From the NCBI GenBank assembly GCA_036266845.1, contig DATAXI010000042.1, positions 1 through 31,630 of the forward strand: a DNA stretch of 31,630 bases, written 5' to 3'. The position numbers and the translations under genes were made by a program. Below, piece by piece: positions 1 through 7,527 of this stretch. Source of the stretch: DATAXI01 sp036266845 (GTDB taxonomy: Bacteria > Verrucomicrobiota > Verrucomicrobiia > Chthoniobacterales > Chthoniobacteraceae). The notes under the pieces are model-generated. The model saw only the letters and a program-made list of their open reading frames with translations, was not told the DNA's origin and made no database searches. Each line of letters opens with the position of its first letter. Positions within the stretch are counted from its first letter, which is position 1.

Positions 1-197
1 GATCCCTCCGACCAAGGCCGCCGCGAGAACCATGGCCTTCGACTACATCGAAACCTTCTACAACCCGCGCCGACGCCACAGTTCCCTCGGATATCGATCT
101 CCCCTCGACTTCGAAAAAGATATGTTCCCCCCGAACCAAGAACCGTTAACCTCCAACAACTAATAAAAGCCCAGAACGCTTTTTCGAAGAAGGACCA
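1..197 (+). mobile_element. Right end of an IS3-family insertion sequence
   Basis: The transposase tail is followed after 34 nt by the sequence CTTTTTCGAAGAAGGACCA, ending near position 197. Read inward from the other strand it starts TGGTCCTTCTTCGAAAAAG, which has the TG...CA terminus and purine-rich body usual for IS3 inverted repeats. The following CTG (198-200) could be the 3-bp target duplication, but the left end is outside the window so this cannot be confirmed. The element ends 13 nt from the ilvB stop codon. Confidence 0.6.
2..163 (+). CDS. IS3-family transposase OrfB, C-terminal fragment (cut by window edge)
   Basis: This frame is open from the window edge to a TAA at 161-163 and encodes the last 53 residues of an IS3-type DDE transposase. 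The diagnostic string is FDYIETFYNPRRRHSSLGY followed by RSPLDFE, which matches the invariant tail of IS3 OrfB proteins (FYN.xRRHSxLGYxSPxxFE). The catalytic DDE residues lie upstream, outside the window. The reading frame is intact as far as it can be seen, so the element may be functional. Family assignment is confident; the subgroup cannot be given from this fragment. Confidence 0.88.
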   Translation: MPPTKAAARTMAFDYIETFYNPRRRHSSLGYRSPLDFEKDMFPPNQEPLTSNN

Positions 198-210
198 CTG
201 TTATTTTTAC

Positions 211-2028
211 TTACAGGCCGCTGCCGGCTTTCAGCTTCTCGCGGCCCTCATAGATGACGTCCTTATACGTTTTGCCGCTGGGGATCATCGGGAGCACATG
301 CTCGGTGAACGGGACCATCACCTCCAGGACACACGCTTCCTTGCTGTCGAGGAACCACTGCATCGACTCGCGCAGATCCTTCTTATGGATCACGCGGCGG
401 GCGGGCACGTCGAAGCCCTCGCTGATCTTCATGAAGTCCGGGTAGATGCGGTCCGGCTGATCGGTGAGGCCCAGGTAGGTGTGGCCGCGGTTGGAATCGT
501 AGAAACGATCCTCCCATTGCACCACCATGCCGAGGTGCTGGTTATTGAGCACCATCGCCTTTGCCGGGATGCGCTCCACGCGCGCCATCGCCAGCTCCTG
601 GATGTTCATGAGGAAGGAGCCGTCGCCATCGATATCGATCACCTCGCAATCCGGCCTGGCCACCTTCGCGCCCAGCGCCGCCGGATAGCCGAAGCCCATC
701 GAGCCCAGGCCCGCGGAGGAAATGAACGTGCGCGGCTTGTTGAAATCATAGAACTGGCCGGCCCACATCTGGTGCTGGCCCACGCCGGTGGTGATGATCG
801 CCTCGCCGTTCGTCATCTCCCAGAGCAGGCGGATGGCGTATTGCGGCTGGATCGCGTCCTCCGTATCCCTAAAGGAAAACGGGTATTCGCTCTTCCACTC
901 CATGACCTGCTTCCACCAGTCGAGGTAGCGGGTTTGCTCTTTCGTCCGCTCGTAGCCCGCATCCGAGAGCATGTCATTCACCCGGCTGAGCGCGTATTTT
1001 ACATCGCTCAGGATGGGCAGTTTGACCGGCTTGTTTTTGTTGATCTCGGAGTTGTCGATATCGATGTGGACAATGGTGCCGTGCTTGGCAAATTCCTCCA
1101 GCTTCCCGGTCACGCGGTCGTCAAAACGCACGCCGATGGCCAGCAGCAGGTCGGCCTCGTTCACGGCGTTGTTTGCGTAAACGGTGCCGTGCATGCCCAG
1201 CCACTTGAGGGAAAGGCGATGCCCCTCCGGGAAACAGCCGATCCCCATGAGAGTGGTGGCCACGGGGATCTGGGAGCGCTCGGCAAAGTCCAGCAGCTCG
1301 CCGGAGGCGTTGCCGGAGATGATGCCGCCGCCGCAGTAGATCATCGGCTTTTTGGCCATGCGGATGAGCGCCACCAGCTCGTTCAATACGTCGTCCTCCG
1401 CATGTACCACGGGATTGTAACCGCGCAGGTGAATCTCCTCGGGGAAGATGGGCTGCGTGGTCGCGAGCTGGATATTCTTCGGGATATCGATGAGCACGGG
1501 GCCGGGCCGCCCGGTCTGGGCAATGTAGAATGCCTCTTTCACAACGCGCGGGATATCGTTGATATCCATCACCAGATAATTGTGCTTCACCACCGGCAGA
1601 GTCATGCCGAACACGTCGGTCTCCTGGAAGCCGCCCTTGCCAATGAGCGCCTGGGGCACCTGGCCGGTGATCGCCACCAGAGGCACGGAATCGAGGAAGG
1701 CATCGGCGATGCCGGTCAGCAGGTTGGTGGCGCCGGGGCCGCTGGTGGCCATGCAAACGCCGGCCCTGCCGGTGGCGCGGGCATAGCCTTCCGCCGCGAA
1801 AACGCCGCCCTGCTCATGCCGTGGCAGGATGGTGCGGATTTTCTTTGAGCGGGTGAGCGCCTGGTGCATATGCATCGATGCGCCGCCCGGGTAGGCAAAA
1901 ATGGTATCGACACCCTCCCGCTCCAGGCAATGGACCAGGATTTCCGCCCCGTTCATAACCTGGCCGCGCTCCGGGGCGCGTCGGGCTTCGGCGGAAGATT
2001 TGGCTGCTGTAGCGGTCTTGTTGCTCAT
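211..2028 (-). CDS. ilvB: Acetolactate synthase, large catalytic subunit
   Basis: This is the ThDP-dependent enzyme that condenses two pyruvates to acetolactate, or pyruvate with 2-oxobutyrate to acetohydroxybutyrate, the first common step of branched-chain amino acid synthesis in the cytosol. The 605-residue protein has the N-terminal pyrimidine-binding domain (AYPGGASM at 45-52, catalytic glutamate E72 in RHEQGG), a central FAD-binding-type domain, and the C-terminal ThDP domain (GDGSF at 468-472, NNQHLG at 495-500). It is the anabolic type rather than catabolic AlsS, judging by length and the AIGVRFDDRVTGKL segment. The first 24 residues precede the conserved domain, so M25 (codon at 1956) is a possible alternative start. 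No ilvN follows: an IS3 end lies 13 nt downstream. A good sigma70-like promoter sits just upstream. The 3' end is partly duplicated near 17.87 kb. Confidence 0.96.
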   Translation of the reverse strand: MSNKTATAAKSSAEARRAPERGQVMNGAEILVHCLEREGVDTIFAYPGGASMHMHQALTRSKKIRTILPRHEQGGVFAAEGYARATGRAGVCMATSGPGATNLLTGIADAFLDSVPLVAITGQVPQALIGKGGFQETDVFGMTLPVVKHNYLVMDINDIPRVVKEAFYIAQTGRPGPVLIDIPKNIQLATTQPIFPEEIHLRGYNPVVHAEDDVLNELVALIRMAKKPMIYCGGGIISGNASGELLDFAERSQIPVATTLMGIGCFPEGHRLSLKWLGMHGTVYANNAVNEADLLLAIGVRFDDRVTGKLEEFAKHGTIVHIDIDNSEINKNKPVKLPILSDVKYALSRVNDMLSDAGYERTKEQTRYLDWWKQVMEWKSEYPFSFRDTEDAIQPQYAIRLLWEMTNGEAIITTGVGQHQMWAGQFYDFNKPRTFISSAGLGSMGFGYPAALGAKVARPDCEVIDIDGDGSFLMNIQELAMARVERIPAKAMVLNNQHLGMVVQWEDRFYDSNRGHTYLGLTDQPDRIYPDFMKISEGFDVPARRVIHKKDLRESMQWFLDSKEACVLEVMVPFTEHVLPMIPSGKTYKDVIYEGREKLKAGSGL

Positions 2029-2051
2029 AATTGATAGGAAAAAGGCCCGCC

Positions 2052-2080
2052 ATTATGGGCCAGAACGGACTTTGAGGCAA
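2052..2080 (-). promoter_or_regulatory. Candidate sigma70-type promoter of ilvB
   Basis: On the minus strand TTGCCT (2075-2080, 4 of 6 to consensus) is separated by 17 nt from CATAAT (2052-2057, 5 of 6). A transcript starting about 7 nt later would have a leader of roughly 16 nt with no clear Shine-Dalgarno sequence, so ilvB would be expressed separately from the operon ending at 2158. No attenuator or leader peptide fits in this space. Confidence 0.45.
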
Positions 2081-2157
2081 GCGGGGATATGGACCGCCCG
2101 GGTGGCCGCAGAGGCGCGGTTCTTCGGGAGAAAATCCCGCCGGACGAGACAAACCGG

Positions 2158-3063
2158 TTACTGGTCCGGGGGCGATTTCACCTGCGCGGATGGCGCCATG
2201 GCATCGCTTCCGGATGCGGTAGATGCGGTTGCGGCGGACGCGTTTCCGGGGGTATCGATGCCGCCGCCGGCAGGGCTCGGTCCCCGGGTGGCGATACGGG
2301 GTCTCCCCGCCGGCTGGCGCTTGCGGAAGAGGATGTCCGCCACATTGCGGACGTATTGCTCATCGGCCATGGAGTCGGTGGCCTCCGGCGGGAAATGGAC
2401 CTGCGAGCGGCAGTGCGCGGCCATCTCCGCAAAGAGGCTGACGCGGGCCGCAGCCTCGAATTCGTCGCGGCGCAGGAGCGCCTCCAGCATTACCGCCGCT
2501 TCGGCCGGGGATATGTGCTGGCGGAGCCGCGCCTCAAGATGGGGAAACTGGCGGAGCGAATTGAACTTGCCCCGCACGAGCTGATCGAGATCGGGCTCGG
2601 CGATTTTTGGCGAGCGAATAACCACCGTGTTCGCGGCGAGATCGCCCAGGCGCTGCGCACGCCGGCTAAGCAGGGATGCCACCCCGCCCAGGGCATAAAG
2701 GCCGGGCAGCATATCCACCGGGCGGAGTAAATTCCGGACAACGATCTGATTAAAGTGAAGCCGGAGGCCGCGCTCGTCCATGACGCGCAGCCGCAGCAGC
2801 CGCTTGCCCAGGGTCTGCCCGCGCCAATACCACTCGAGCACGATGCCGTAGCCGATGGAGATGGCGAAGTAGCAGAGAATCGTGATCGCCCGGGCAAAGT
2901 CGAAGCTGACCAGGGCAAGGATGCTGATGCAGGTGCCGACGGCGCTCGAAAGCGCGACGATGGCAAGGGCGTCCACGATCCAGGCGAGAAAACGGGAGAG
3001 TGGGCTCGCGAGCGTGAAGGAAAAGAGCACGCCCTCCGGAGTGCGGACGGTCAGTTTTTTCAT
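2158..3063 (-). CDS. RDD-family membrane protein (last gene of the MoxR operon)
   Basis: RDD proteins are small inner-membrane proteins of mostly unknown role; some are reported as ion antiporters. This 301-residue protein starts with a short polar stretch, then RFLAWIVDALAI (first RDD helix with the conserved R and D), two further hydrophobic segments around residues 38-75, a GQTLGKRLLRLRV loop, and RRAQRLGDLAANTVVI, the conserved end of the domain, near 135-150. The last ~150 residues are cytoplasmic, charged, then Pro/Ala/Ser-rich and poorly conserved in character. Its ATG overlaps the stop of the SpoIIM-like gene (ATGA), so translation is probably coupled. A second RDD protein opens the same operon. 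Confidence 0.87.
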   Translation of the reverse strand: MKKLTVRTPEGVLFSFTLASPLSRFLAWIVDALAIVALSSAVGTCISILALVSFDFARAITILCYFAISIGYGIVLEWYWRGQTLGKRLLRLRVMDERGLRLHFNQIVVRNLLRPVDMLPGLYALGGVASLLSRRAQRLGDLAANTVVIRSPKIAEPDLDQLVRGKFNSLRQFPHLEARLRQHISPAEAAVMLEALLRRDEFEAAARVSLFAEMAAHCRSQVHFPPEATDSMADEQYVRNVADILFRKRQPAGRPRIATRGPSPAGGGIDTPGNASAATASTASGSDAMAPSAQVKSPPDQ

Positions 3064-4064
3064 TGGCTCTCCTTCGGCGCGCGCCGCCGGTTCAGGAACC
3101 AGGTGAGGAGGATCAATTCCGTGATGCCGAAAACAATTTTTACCGCGTAAGGAATGACCGGCTCATGGTATTGCGAGAAGAAGGACTCGATGATGCCGGC
3201 CCAGACCAGCATCACGGCGACGCCGCCGATCAGCGTCATGAGGTCCGGGCCGAGTGCGCGGAAGCGCTCCTTGACGGTGGTGCGGTCGCGCCCGCCGAGC
3301 AGCGCCTTGCCGATTAGGAGACCCGCCTGGCCGGCGATGACGGTGGCGGGAATTTCGATCACCCCGTGCGGCAGCAGCCAGCCAAAGAGGAATGCGGATT
3401 GGCCGGCGCGAAGGTAATCGAGCATGACCGCGCCAAGGATTACTCCGTTATAGAAGAGTAGCACGATGGTCCCCAGCCCCCAGGTCATGCCGAGCGCCAG
3501 CAGCATGATCGAGACATGGATATTATTCTGCATCAGCGATGCGGAGAACGTGGCTTTCACGTGCTTCAGCCGGTCGGTTTTTTGATGCTCCTCTTCCTTC
3601 ACCCGCTTGGCCGGATCGCCGAGCAAGTGGGAAAACTGGCCGGGAAAAATCGCAGCCTTCGCATCCTTGTCCACATAGACCGCGCCCGCGCCAAATACCG
3701 CGCCCGCAAGGGTAATGATGAGGGAAAGCTGAAACGCGCGGATGTGACGGCGGAAGACCGCGGGAAAATCGCGCAGAAACCATTCGAGCGGGCCGCGCCG
3801 CGGGCCTTTCTCGCGCACCTCGTGGATTTCCGCATAGGCGCGTGCGGTCAGGCTCTCGAGGTATCGGCATATATCGGGTTCGCTGGCGAACGTCTGGATT
3901 TTTGCGAGGTCCGCGGAGACGCGCTGGTAGAGGGCGTAGAAATGGCGGAGCTGATCAAAGGTCATCTGGTGCGCCGGGTCGGCGTCCAGGCGGTCCAGCG
4001 TCTGCTCCAGCTCGCTCCAGGCGGGGCGGCCGGCATCGATGAAGCGGGCAAGATCGATGATCAT
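3060..4064 (-). CDS. SpoIIM-like (DUF95) integral membrane protein
   Basis: This protein belongs to the stage II sporulation protein M family, which in non-sporulating bacteria occurs in MoxR/DUF58 operons with no settled function. The start is taken at the ATG overlapping the DUF58 stop codon (ATGA), giving 334 residues beginning MIIDLARFID; the reading frame is open further upstream but that part is an antisense-like, arginine-rich extension inside DUF58. A ~125-residue cytoplasmic helical N-terminus is followed by about five membrane segments. The motif LLPHGVIEIPATVI is the family signature. The stop overlaps the next gene (RDD) by ATGA. Spo0-type sporulation genes are absent here, so a sporulation role is not implied. 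Confidence 0.88.
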   Translation of the reverse strand: MIIDLARFIDAGRPAWSELEQTLDRLDADPAHQMTFDQLRHFYALYQRVSADLAKIQTFASEPDICRYLESLTARAYAEIHEVREKGPRRGPLEWFLRDFPAVFRRHIRAFQLSLIITLAGAVFGAGAVYVDKDAKAAIFPGQFSHLLGDPAKRVKEEEHQKTDRLKHVKATFSASLMQNNIHVSIMLLALGMTWGLGTIVLLFYNGVILGAVMLDYLRAGQSAFLFGWLLPHGVIEIPATVIAGQAGLLIGKALLGGRDRTTVKERFRALGPDLMTLIGGVAVMLVWAGIIESFFSQYHEPVIPYAVKIVFGITELILLTWFLNRRRAPKESQ

Positions 4065-5374
4065 ATCAATTGCATCGCCTTGACGTTGATGTACTGCGTG
4101 ACCAGCCGGGCGGAGAGCGTCTGTTTCTCGAGCAGCGAAAAACGGACGCCGCGCCGCTGGAGGACCTTGCCCAGCTCGCGCAGATCGTGCCAGAGCAGGT
4201 GGCCGCCCAGCTTCTCGTAAATATCGCCGGGAGTGGCGACGGCGGCGTCTGAGAAGAGCGGCTGCGCGGGCGGCGGGCGCAGCATGTTCACGAGAATCAA
4301 ATGCTGCCGGCAAATGAGATCGATCGCGTGAAGAAAACTCTCGCTGATCGCGGGATCATCCAGCGCGGTCAGAAAAACAAGCAGCGCCCGTTTGCGCAGG
4401 CGGGTGCGGATGAAAGAGGCCAGTTCGTCAAAATCCGGCGTTACGGGCTCCGGTTGCAGTGCGTAAAGCATGTCGCGGCAAACATCGAACTGCGCCCGGC
4501 CGTTGCGGGCCCGCGCGAAGTGCAGGATGCGATCGCTGAACGCGATCACGCCAAAGGAATCGCCCTGCTGCTCCGCGGCGACACCGAGGAGCAGGCCCGC
4601 GGTGATCGCGCTCTCGAAAACGGCGGCATCGCGGGCCATGAGCCGCGAGGCATCCAGCACGACGTAAACCTCCTGCGTCCGCTCCACCTGAAATACTTTT
4701 GTCACCGGGCGGCCCCGTTTGGCGGAGGCCTTCCAGTGGATTTCATCGTACCCGTCGCCGGATACATAGTCGCGCAGCTTCTCGAAATCGCGCCCCTTGC
4801 CGGGCTGCCGCCGCGCATGGATGCCGATGTGGCCGCGGTTGAGAAAGAGGGCGGCCACATGCTTGCGCTCGTCGAGAAAATCCGGGTAAACGCGCACCTC
4901 GCAATTCGCCGGCCCCGTGGCGCGCACCGCCCAAAAACCGAGCGGCGATGCCGTTTCCAGATAAAAGCGCTTCAGGAAATACTGGCCGCGCTGAAGCGGC
5001 TTGCAGACCCAGGTAACGGAAGAGTACTCGCTGTCCGCGGGTAACTCGATGGCCATGTCTTCACTGCCCGCGATCAACTGGCTTGGGAAGGGGAGCCCAA
5101 GGCGGACAATGCGGGCGGACTTCGCGATGTTGCGAATGCGCGCCTCGATGCGGCCTTCGCGCTCGCGCTGGAGCCGGACCAGCGGCGGCAGTTCCAGCGA
5201 GACCGTGGCAAGCGATCCGCGCGAGGCCAACGCATCGTAAGCGGCCAGCAGGGCAAATGCGCCGATGCCGCACAGCGCCGCCATGGCCGCGGGATGGAAT
5301 GCGCTGGCGACAAAAGCCAGCGGCAATACCACCGCCGCGAACCAGGCGAGCAGACGTGGGCGCGGGACGATCAT
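4061..5374 (-). CDS. DUF58 protein (MoxR-associated, vWA-like)
   Basis: DUF58 proteins pair with MoxR AAA+ ATPases and have a vWA-like fold thought to bind protein partners. The 437-residue protein has two N-terminal hydrophobic segments (about 8-28 and 30-46), a beta-rich middle region, and the DUF58 core at 201-219, DYVSGDGYDEIHWKASAKR, which matches the family signature. LDASRLM at 240-246 corresponds to a MIDAS-like DxS strand of the vWA fold. The gene begins 4 nt after the moxR stop and overlaps the SpoIIM-like gene by ATGA. Length and layout are normal for the family. Confidence 0.92.
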   Translation of the reverse strand: MIVPRPRLLAWFAAVVLPLAFVASAFHPAAMAALCGIGAFALLAAYDALASRGSLATVSLELPPLVRLQREREGRIEARIRNIAKSARIVRLGLPFPSQLIAGSEDMAIELPADSEYSSVTWVCKPLQRGQYFLKRFYLETASPLGFWAVRATGPANCEVRVYPDFLDERKHVAALFLNRGHIGIHARRQPGKGRDFEKLRDYVSGDGYDEIHWKASAKRGRPVTKVFQVERTQEVYVVLDASRLMARDAAVFESAITAGLLLGVAAEQQGDSFGVIAFSDRILHFARARNGRAQFDVCRDMLYALQPEPVTPDFDELASFIRTRLRKRALLVFLTALDDPAISESFLHAIDLICRQHLILVNMLRPPPAQPLFSDAAVATPGDIYEKLGGHLLWHDLRELGKVLQRRGVRFSLLEKQTLSARLVTQYINVKAMQLI

Positions 5375-5378
5375 GGTT

Positions 5379-6338
5379 TCAACGCGGCACCGCGATCTGT
5401 TCCAGCACCTTGCCGATGACCTCCGCCGTCGTTACCCCTTCGATCTCGTATTCCGGACGCAGGATGAGGCGATGCTCAAAAACGGGCGCCGCCATTTGCT
5501 TGATGTCGTCCGGCGTCACAAAATCGCGCCCGGAGATCGCGGCCTGCGCCCGGCTGGCGAGCAGGAGGGATTGCGTGGCGCGCGGACCCGCGCCGATGAG
5601 CACGCTGTCATTCTCGCGCGTGCCGCGCACCAGGTCCACCATGTAGGAGACCAGTTCCTCGCGCACCGTGATGTCATTGAGCGCGAGCCGGAGCCGCGCG
5701 AGATCGCCCGAGGTGATCACCTGCCGCACGGCGCCGCTGGCAAGCGTGTTTTCCGGCGAGTCCTCGCCGAGCATCCGCCGGGCCAGCAGGATTTCCTCAT
5801 CGCGGCCCGGGGCGTTCATTTGAATCTTGAGCATGAACCGGTCTTTCTGCGCTTCGGGCAGCGGGTAGGTGCCCTCGTATTCGACCGGGTTCTGCGTGGC
5901 GAAGACCGTGAAATTTGGCGAGAGCGGATGGGAGTCCCGGTCGATGGTGACCTGGCGTTCCTGCATTGCCTGGAGCAAGGCGGATTGCGTCTTGGCCGGG
6001 GCGCGATTGATTTCATCCGCCAGCAGGAAGGTTGTGAATACCGGCCCTTTCACCAGCGTGAATTCATTGCGCTGAAGGTTGAAGATATTGGTGCCCGTAA
6101 TGTCCGTGGGCATCAGGTCCGGCGTAAACTGGATGCGGTTATACTCGCACCCGAGCACGCGGGCCAGTGTGCGCACCAGGAGGGTCTTGGCGACGCCGGG
6201 GACACCCTCGACCAGCGCGTGCTGATTGGTAAAGATCGCGATCAAGGCGCGGTCAACGACCTCCTGCTGCCCGATGATGACCTTGCCGATTTCCTCTCGC
6301 GCGCGCCGGAGGGTTTCTTTGATTTCGTTGGTATCCAT
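5379..6338 (-). CDS. MoxR-family AAA+ ATPase
   Basis: MoxR ATPases act as chaperones that insert cofactors or remodel protein complexes together with vWA-domain partners. The 319-residue protein has Walker A GVPGVAKT (45-52), Walker B FLLADE (104-109) followed by NRAPAKTQ, and the sensor-1 strand FATQNP (146-151), all intact, and a C-terminal lid domain with the conserved GAGPRATQSLLLASRA segment. Length is typical. It follows the DUF4350 gene with no spacing (stop codon abuts the ATG), and a GGAG lies about 9 nt upstream of the start. The DUF58 gene downstream is its probable partner. Confidence 0.95.
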   Translation of the reverse strand: MDTNEIKETLRRAREEIGKVIIGQQEVVDRALIAIFTNQHALVEGVPGVAKTLLVRTLARVLGCEYNRIQFTPDLMPTDITGTNIFNLQRNEFTLVKGPVFTTFLLADEINRAPAKTQSALLQAMQERQVTIDRDSHPLSPNFTVFATQNPVEYEGTYPLPEAQKDRFMLKIQMNAPGRDEEILLARRMLGEDSPENTLASGAVRQVITSGDLARLRLALNDITVREELVSYMVDLVRGTRENDSVLIGAGPRATQSLLLASRAQAAISGRDFVTPDDIKQMAAPVFEHRLILRPEYEIEGVTTAEVIGKVLEQIAVPR

Positions 6339-7523
6339 TTATTTTTTCTCCGCAAGGATTTGGGTGATTGTTTGGTAGGCGGCGACAGGATCCGCATCTG
6401 CCGCATGCGCCTCGATGCGGGCAAGCTTCGCGGCCATTTTCTCGGGCCGGTGCGCGAAAGATTTTTTCCACTGCTCCAGGCACGCGGAGAGCAGTTGCGA
6501 GGCCGGGATGCCGCGTCGCAGGAGGCTGACGAAACCGGATGTCGAATCGTTGCCGGCAACTATCTCGGATTCCGCCTCCCCATGGCGCGGCGGGAGAAAC
6601 GGTGAGCCGGCCTCCCATACAAACAGCGCGGCCAGCACCAGGATCGCGCCCGCAAAGCCTTGCAGCCCATATTTGCGCGCCAGCGAAGCGATGCCGGGAT
6701 TCTCCCGCACGCCGAGATGAGTCTCGTCAAAAACCACGGCGCTTTGCGGCCCGAAGAGCCATGCAAGCAGGCGCGGGGCGCGGTCGGAGCGCATCGCCTC
6801 GTTGCTCAGAAAATAGGAATCCGAAGCGAAGACGAACGAGCCTTTCCCATATTTCCGTTCGAGGAGAACCGGGAGGCCGTCGCAGCGATAGATCACACGC
6901 TGCACGGCGGAGGGTTTTGCGAAATAGAGAGCGGTATGCCAGGGGATGGAACGTTCCGGTCCGGAGATTGCGGCATGCGCAATCAGGGTCGGTGTGGCTT
7001 CGCCGGCGCGGGAGGTTGCCGTGCGCCACGAGAGATTGAGATTCCATCGCTTCGCGAGTTCGGCGGGGGAAATGAAAGATTCCTCTTCCTCGTCCGTGCG
7101 GTCGTCCTTGGGTTTCCTGGTCTTGGCGGGCTCCGGCGTGTGCAGCGGCTTCGCTTTCCGCGAGACTTCGTCTTGAGGCAGGAAAGTGATGACAATGCGC
7201 GCACCCCCGCTGGCCAGGCTTTCCATATCCTTGACGTCCTGCATGGCCCAATCGTCTATGGGCGCGCCGGCGTAGAGGATCGTGGAGTGCTCCGGGTTGG
7301 AGATTTTGTCCAGCGGCAGGAAATTCCTGCTAACCTGGAAGCCGCCCTCGCCGAGCGCATCGTATAACACCTCCGCGCCGAGCGGATCGGCGCGCAGCGA
7401 AGAATAAGGCGGGTAGATATCGCCCGCCGCGTAACGCAGATCGAAAAGCCGCACGAAACCGGCTATCGCCGTGCAGCCGAGCGCGAGAATCAGGAAGAAG
7501 AGAGGCCAGCGGGATCGTTGCAT
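6339..7523 (-). CDS. DUF4350-type membrane-anchored protein of the MoxR operon
   Basis: This protein has the layout of DUF4350 proteins found beside MoxR: an N-terminal membrane helix (PLFFLILALGCTAIAGFV), an extracytoplasmic domain resembling a glutamine amidotransferase/GATase-like fold (YSSLRADPLGAEVLYDAL early on, VFASDSYFLSNEAM later), a second helix (FAGAILVLAALFVWEAG) and a cytoplasmic helical tail. A charged low-complexity linker (EPAKTRKPKDDRTDEEEE) interrupts the domain. I chose the ATG at 7523, 4 nt after the upstream stop, giving 394 residues; an in-frame GTG at 7538 would add five residues and overlap the previous gene. Function is unknown; the context suggests it works with MoxR and DUF4129 at the envelope. 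Confidence 0.78.
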   Translation of the reverse strand: MQRSRWPLFFLILALGCTAIAGFVRLFDLRYAAGDIYPPYSSLRADPLGAEVLYDALGEGGFQVSRNFLPLDKISNPEHSTILYAGAPIDDWAMQDVKDMESLASGGARIVITFLPQDEVSRKAKPLHTPEPAKTRKPKDDRTDEEEESFISPAELAKRWNLNLSWRTATSRAGEATPTLIAHAAISGPERSIPWHTALYFAKPSAVQRVIYRCDGLPVLLERKYGKGSFVFASDSYFLSNEAMRSDRAPRLLAWLFGPQSAVVFDETHLGVRENPGIASLARKYGLQGFAGAILVLAALFVWEAGSPFLPPRHGEAESEIVAGNDSTSGFVSLLRRGIPASQLLSACLEQWKKSFAHRPEKMAAKLARIEAHAADADPVAAYQTITQILAEKK

Positions 7524-7527
7524 GGGA

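Noticed and set aside
298..1848. Long plus-strand open frame of 516 codons opposite ilvB
   Set aside because: It is the antisense shadow of a highly conserved gene with strong GC3 bias; its translation has no recognisable domain and is rich in H, R, G and A.
3060..4064. Sporulation gene because of the SpoIIM name
   Set aside because: SpoIIM-like proteins occur widely with MoxR in non-sporulating bacteria, and no other sporulation gene is in view.
4065..4313. Upstream extension of the SpoIIM-like gene
   Set aside because: It lies inside the DUF58 gene, is very arginine-rich and alanine-rich, and the ATGA overlap marks the true start.
5265..6605. 446-codon plus-strand open frame opposite moxR and neighbours
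   Set aside because: It is antisense to MoxR with intact Walker motifs and gives no known domain.
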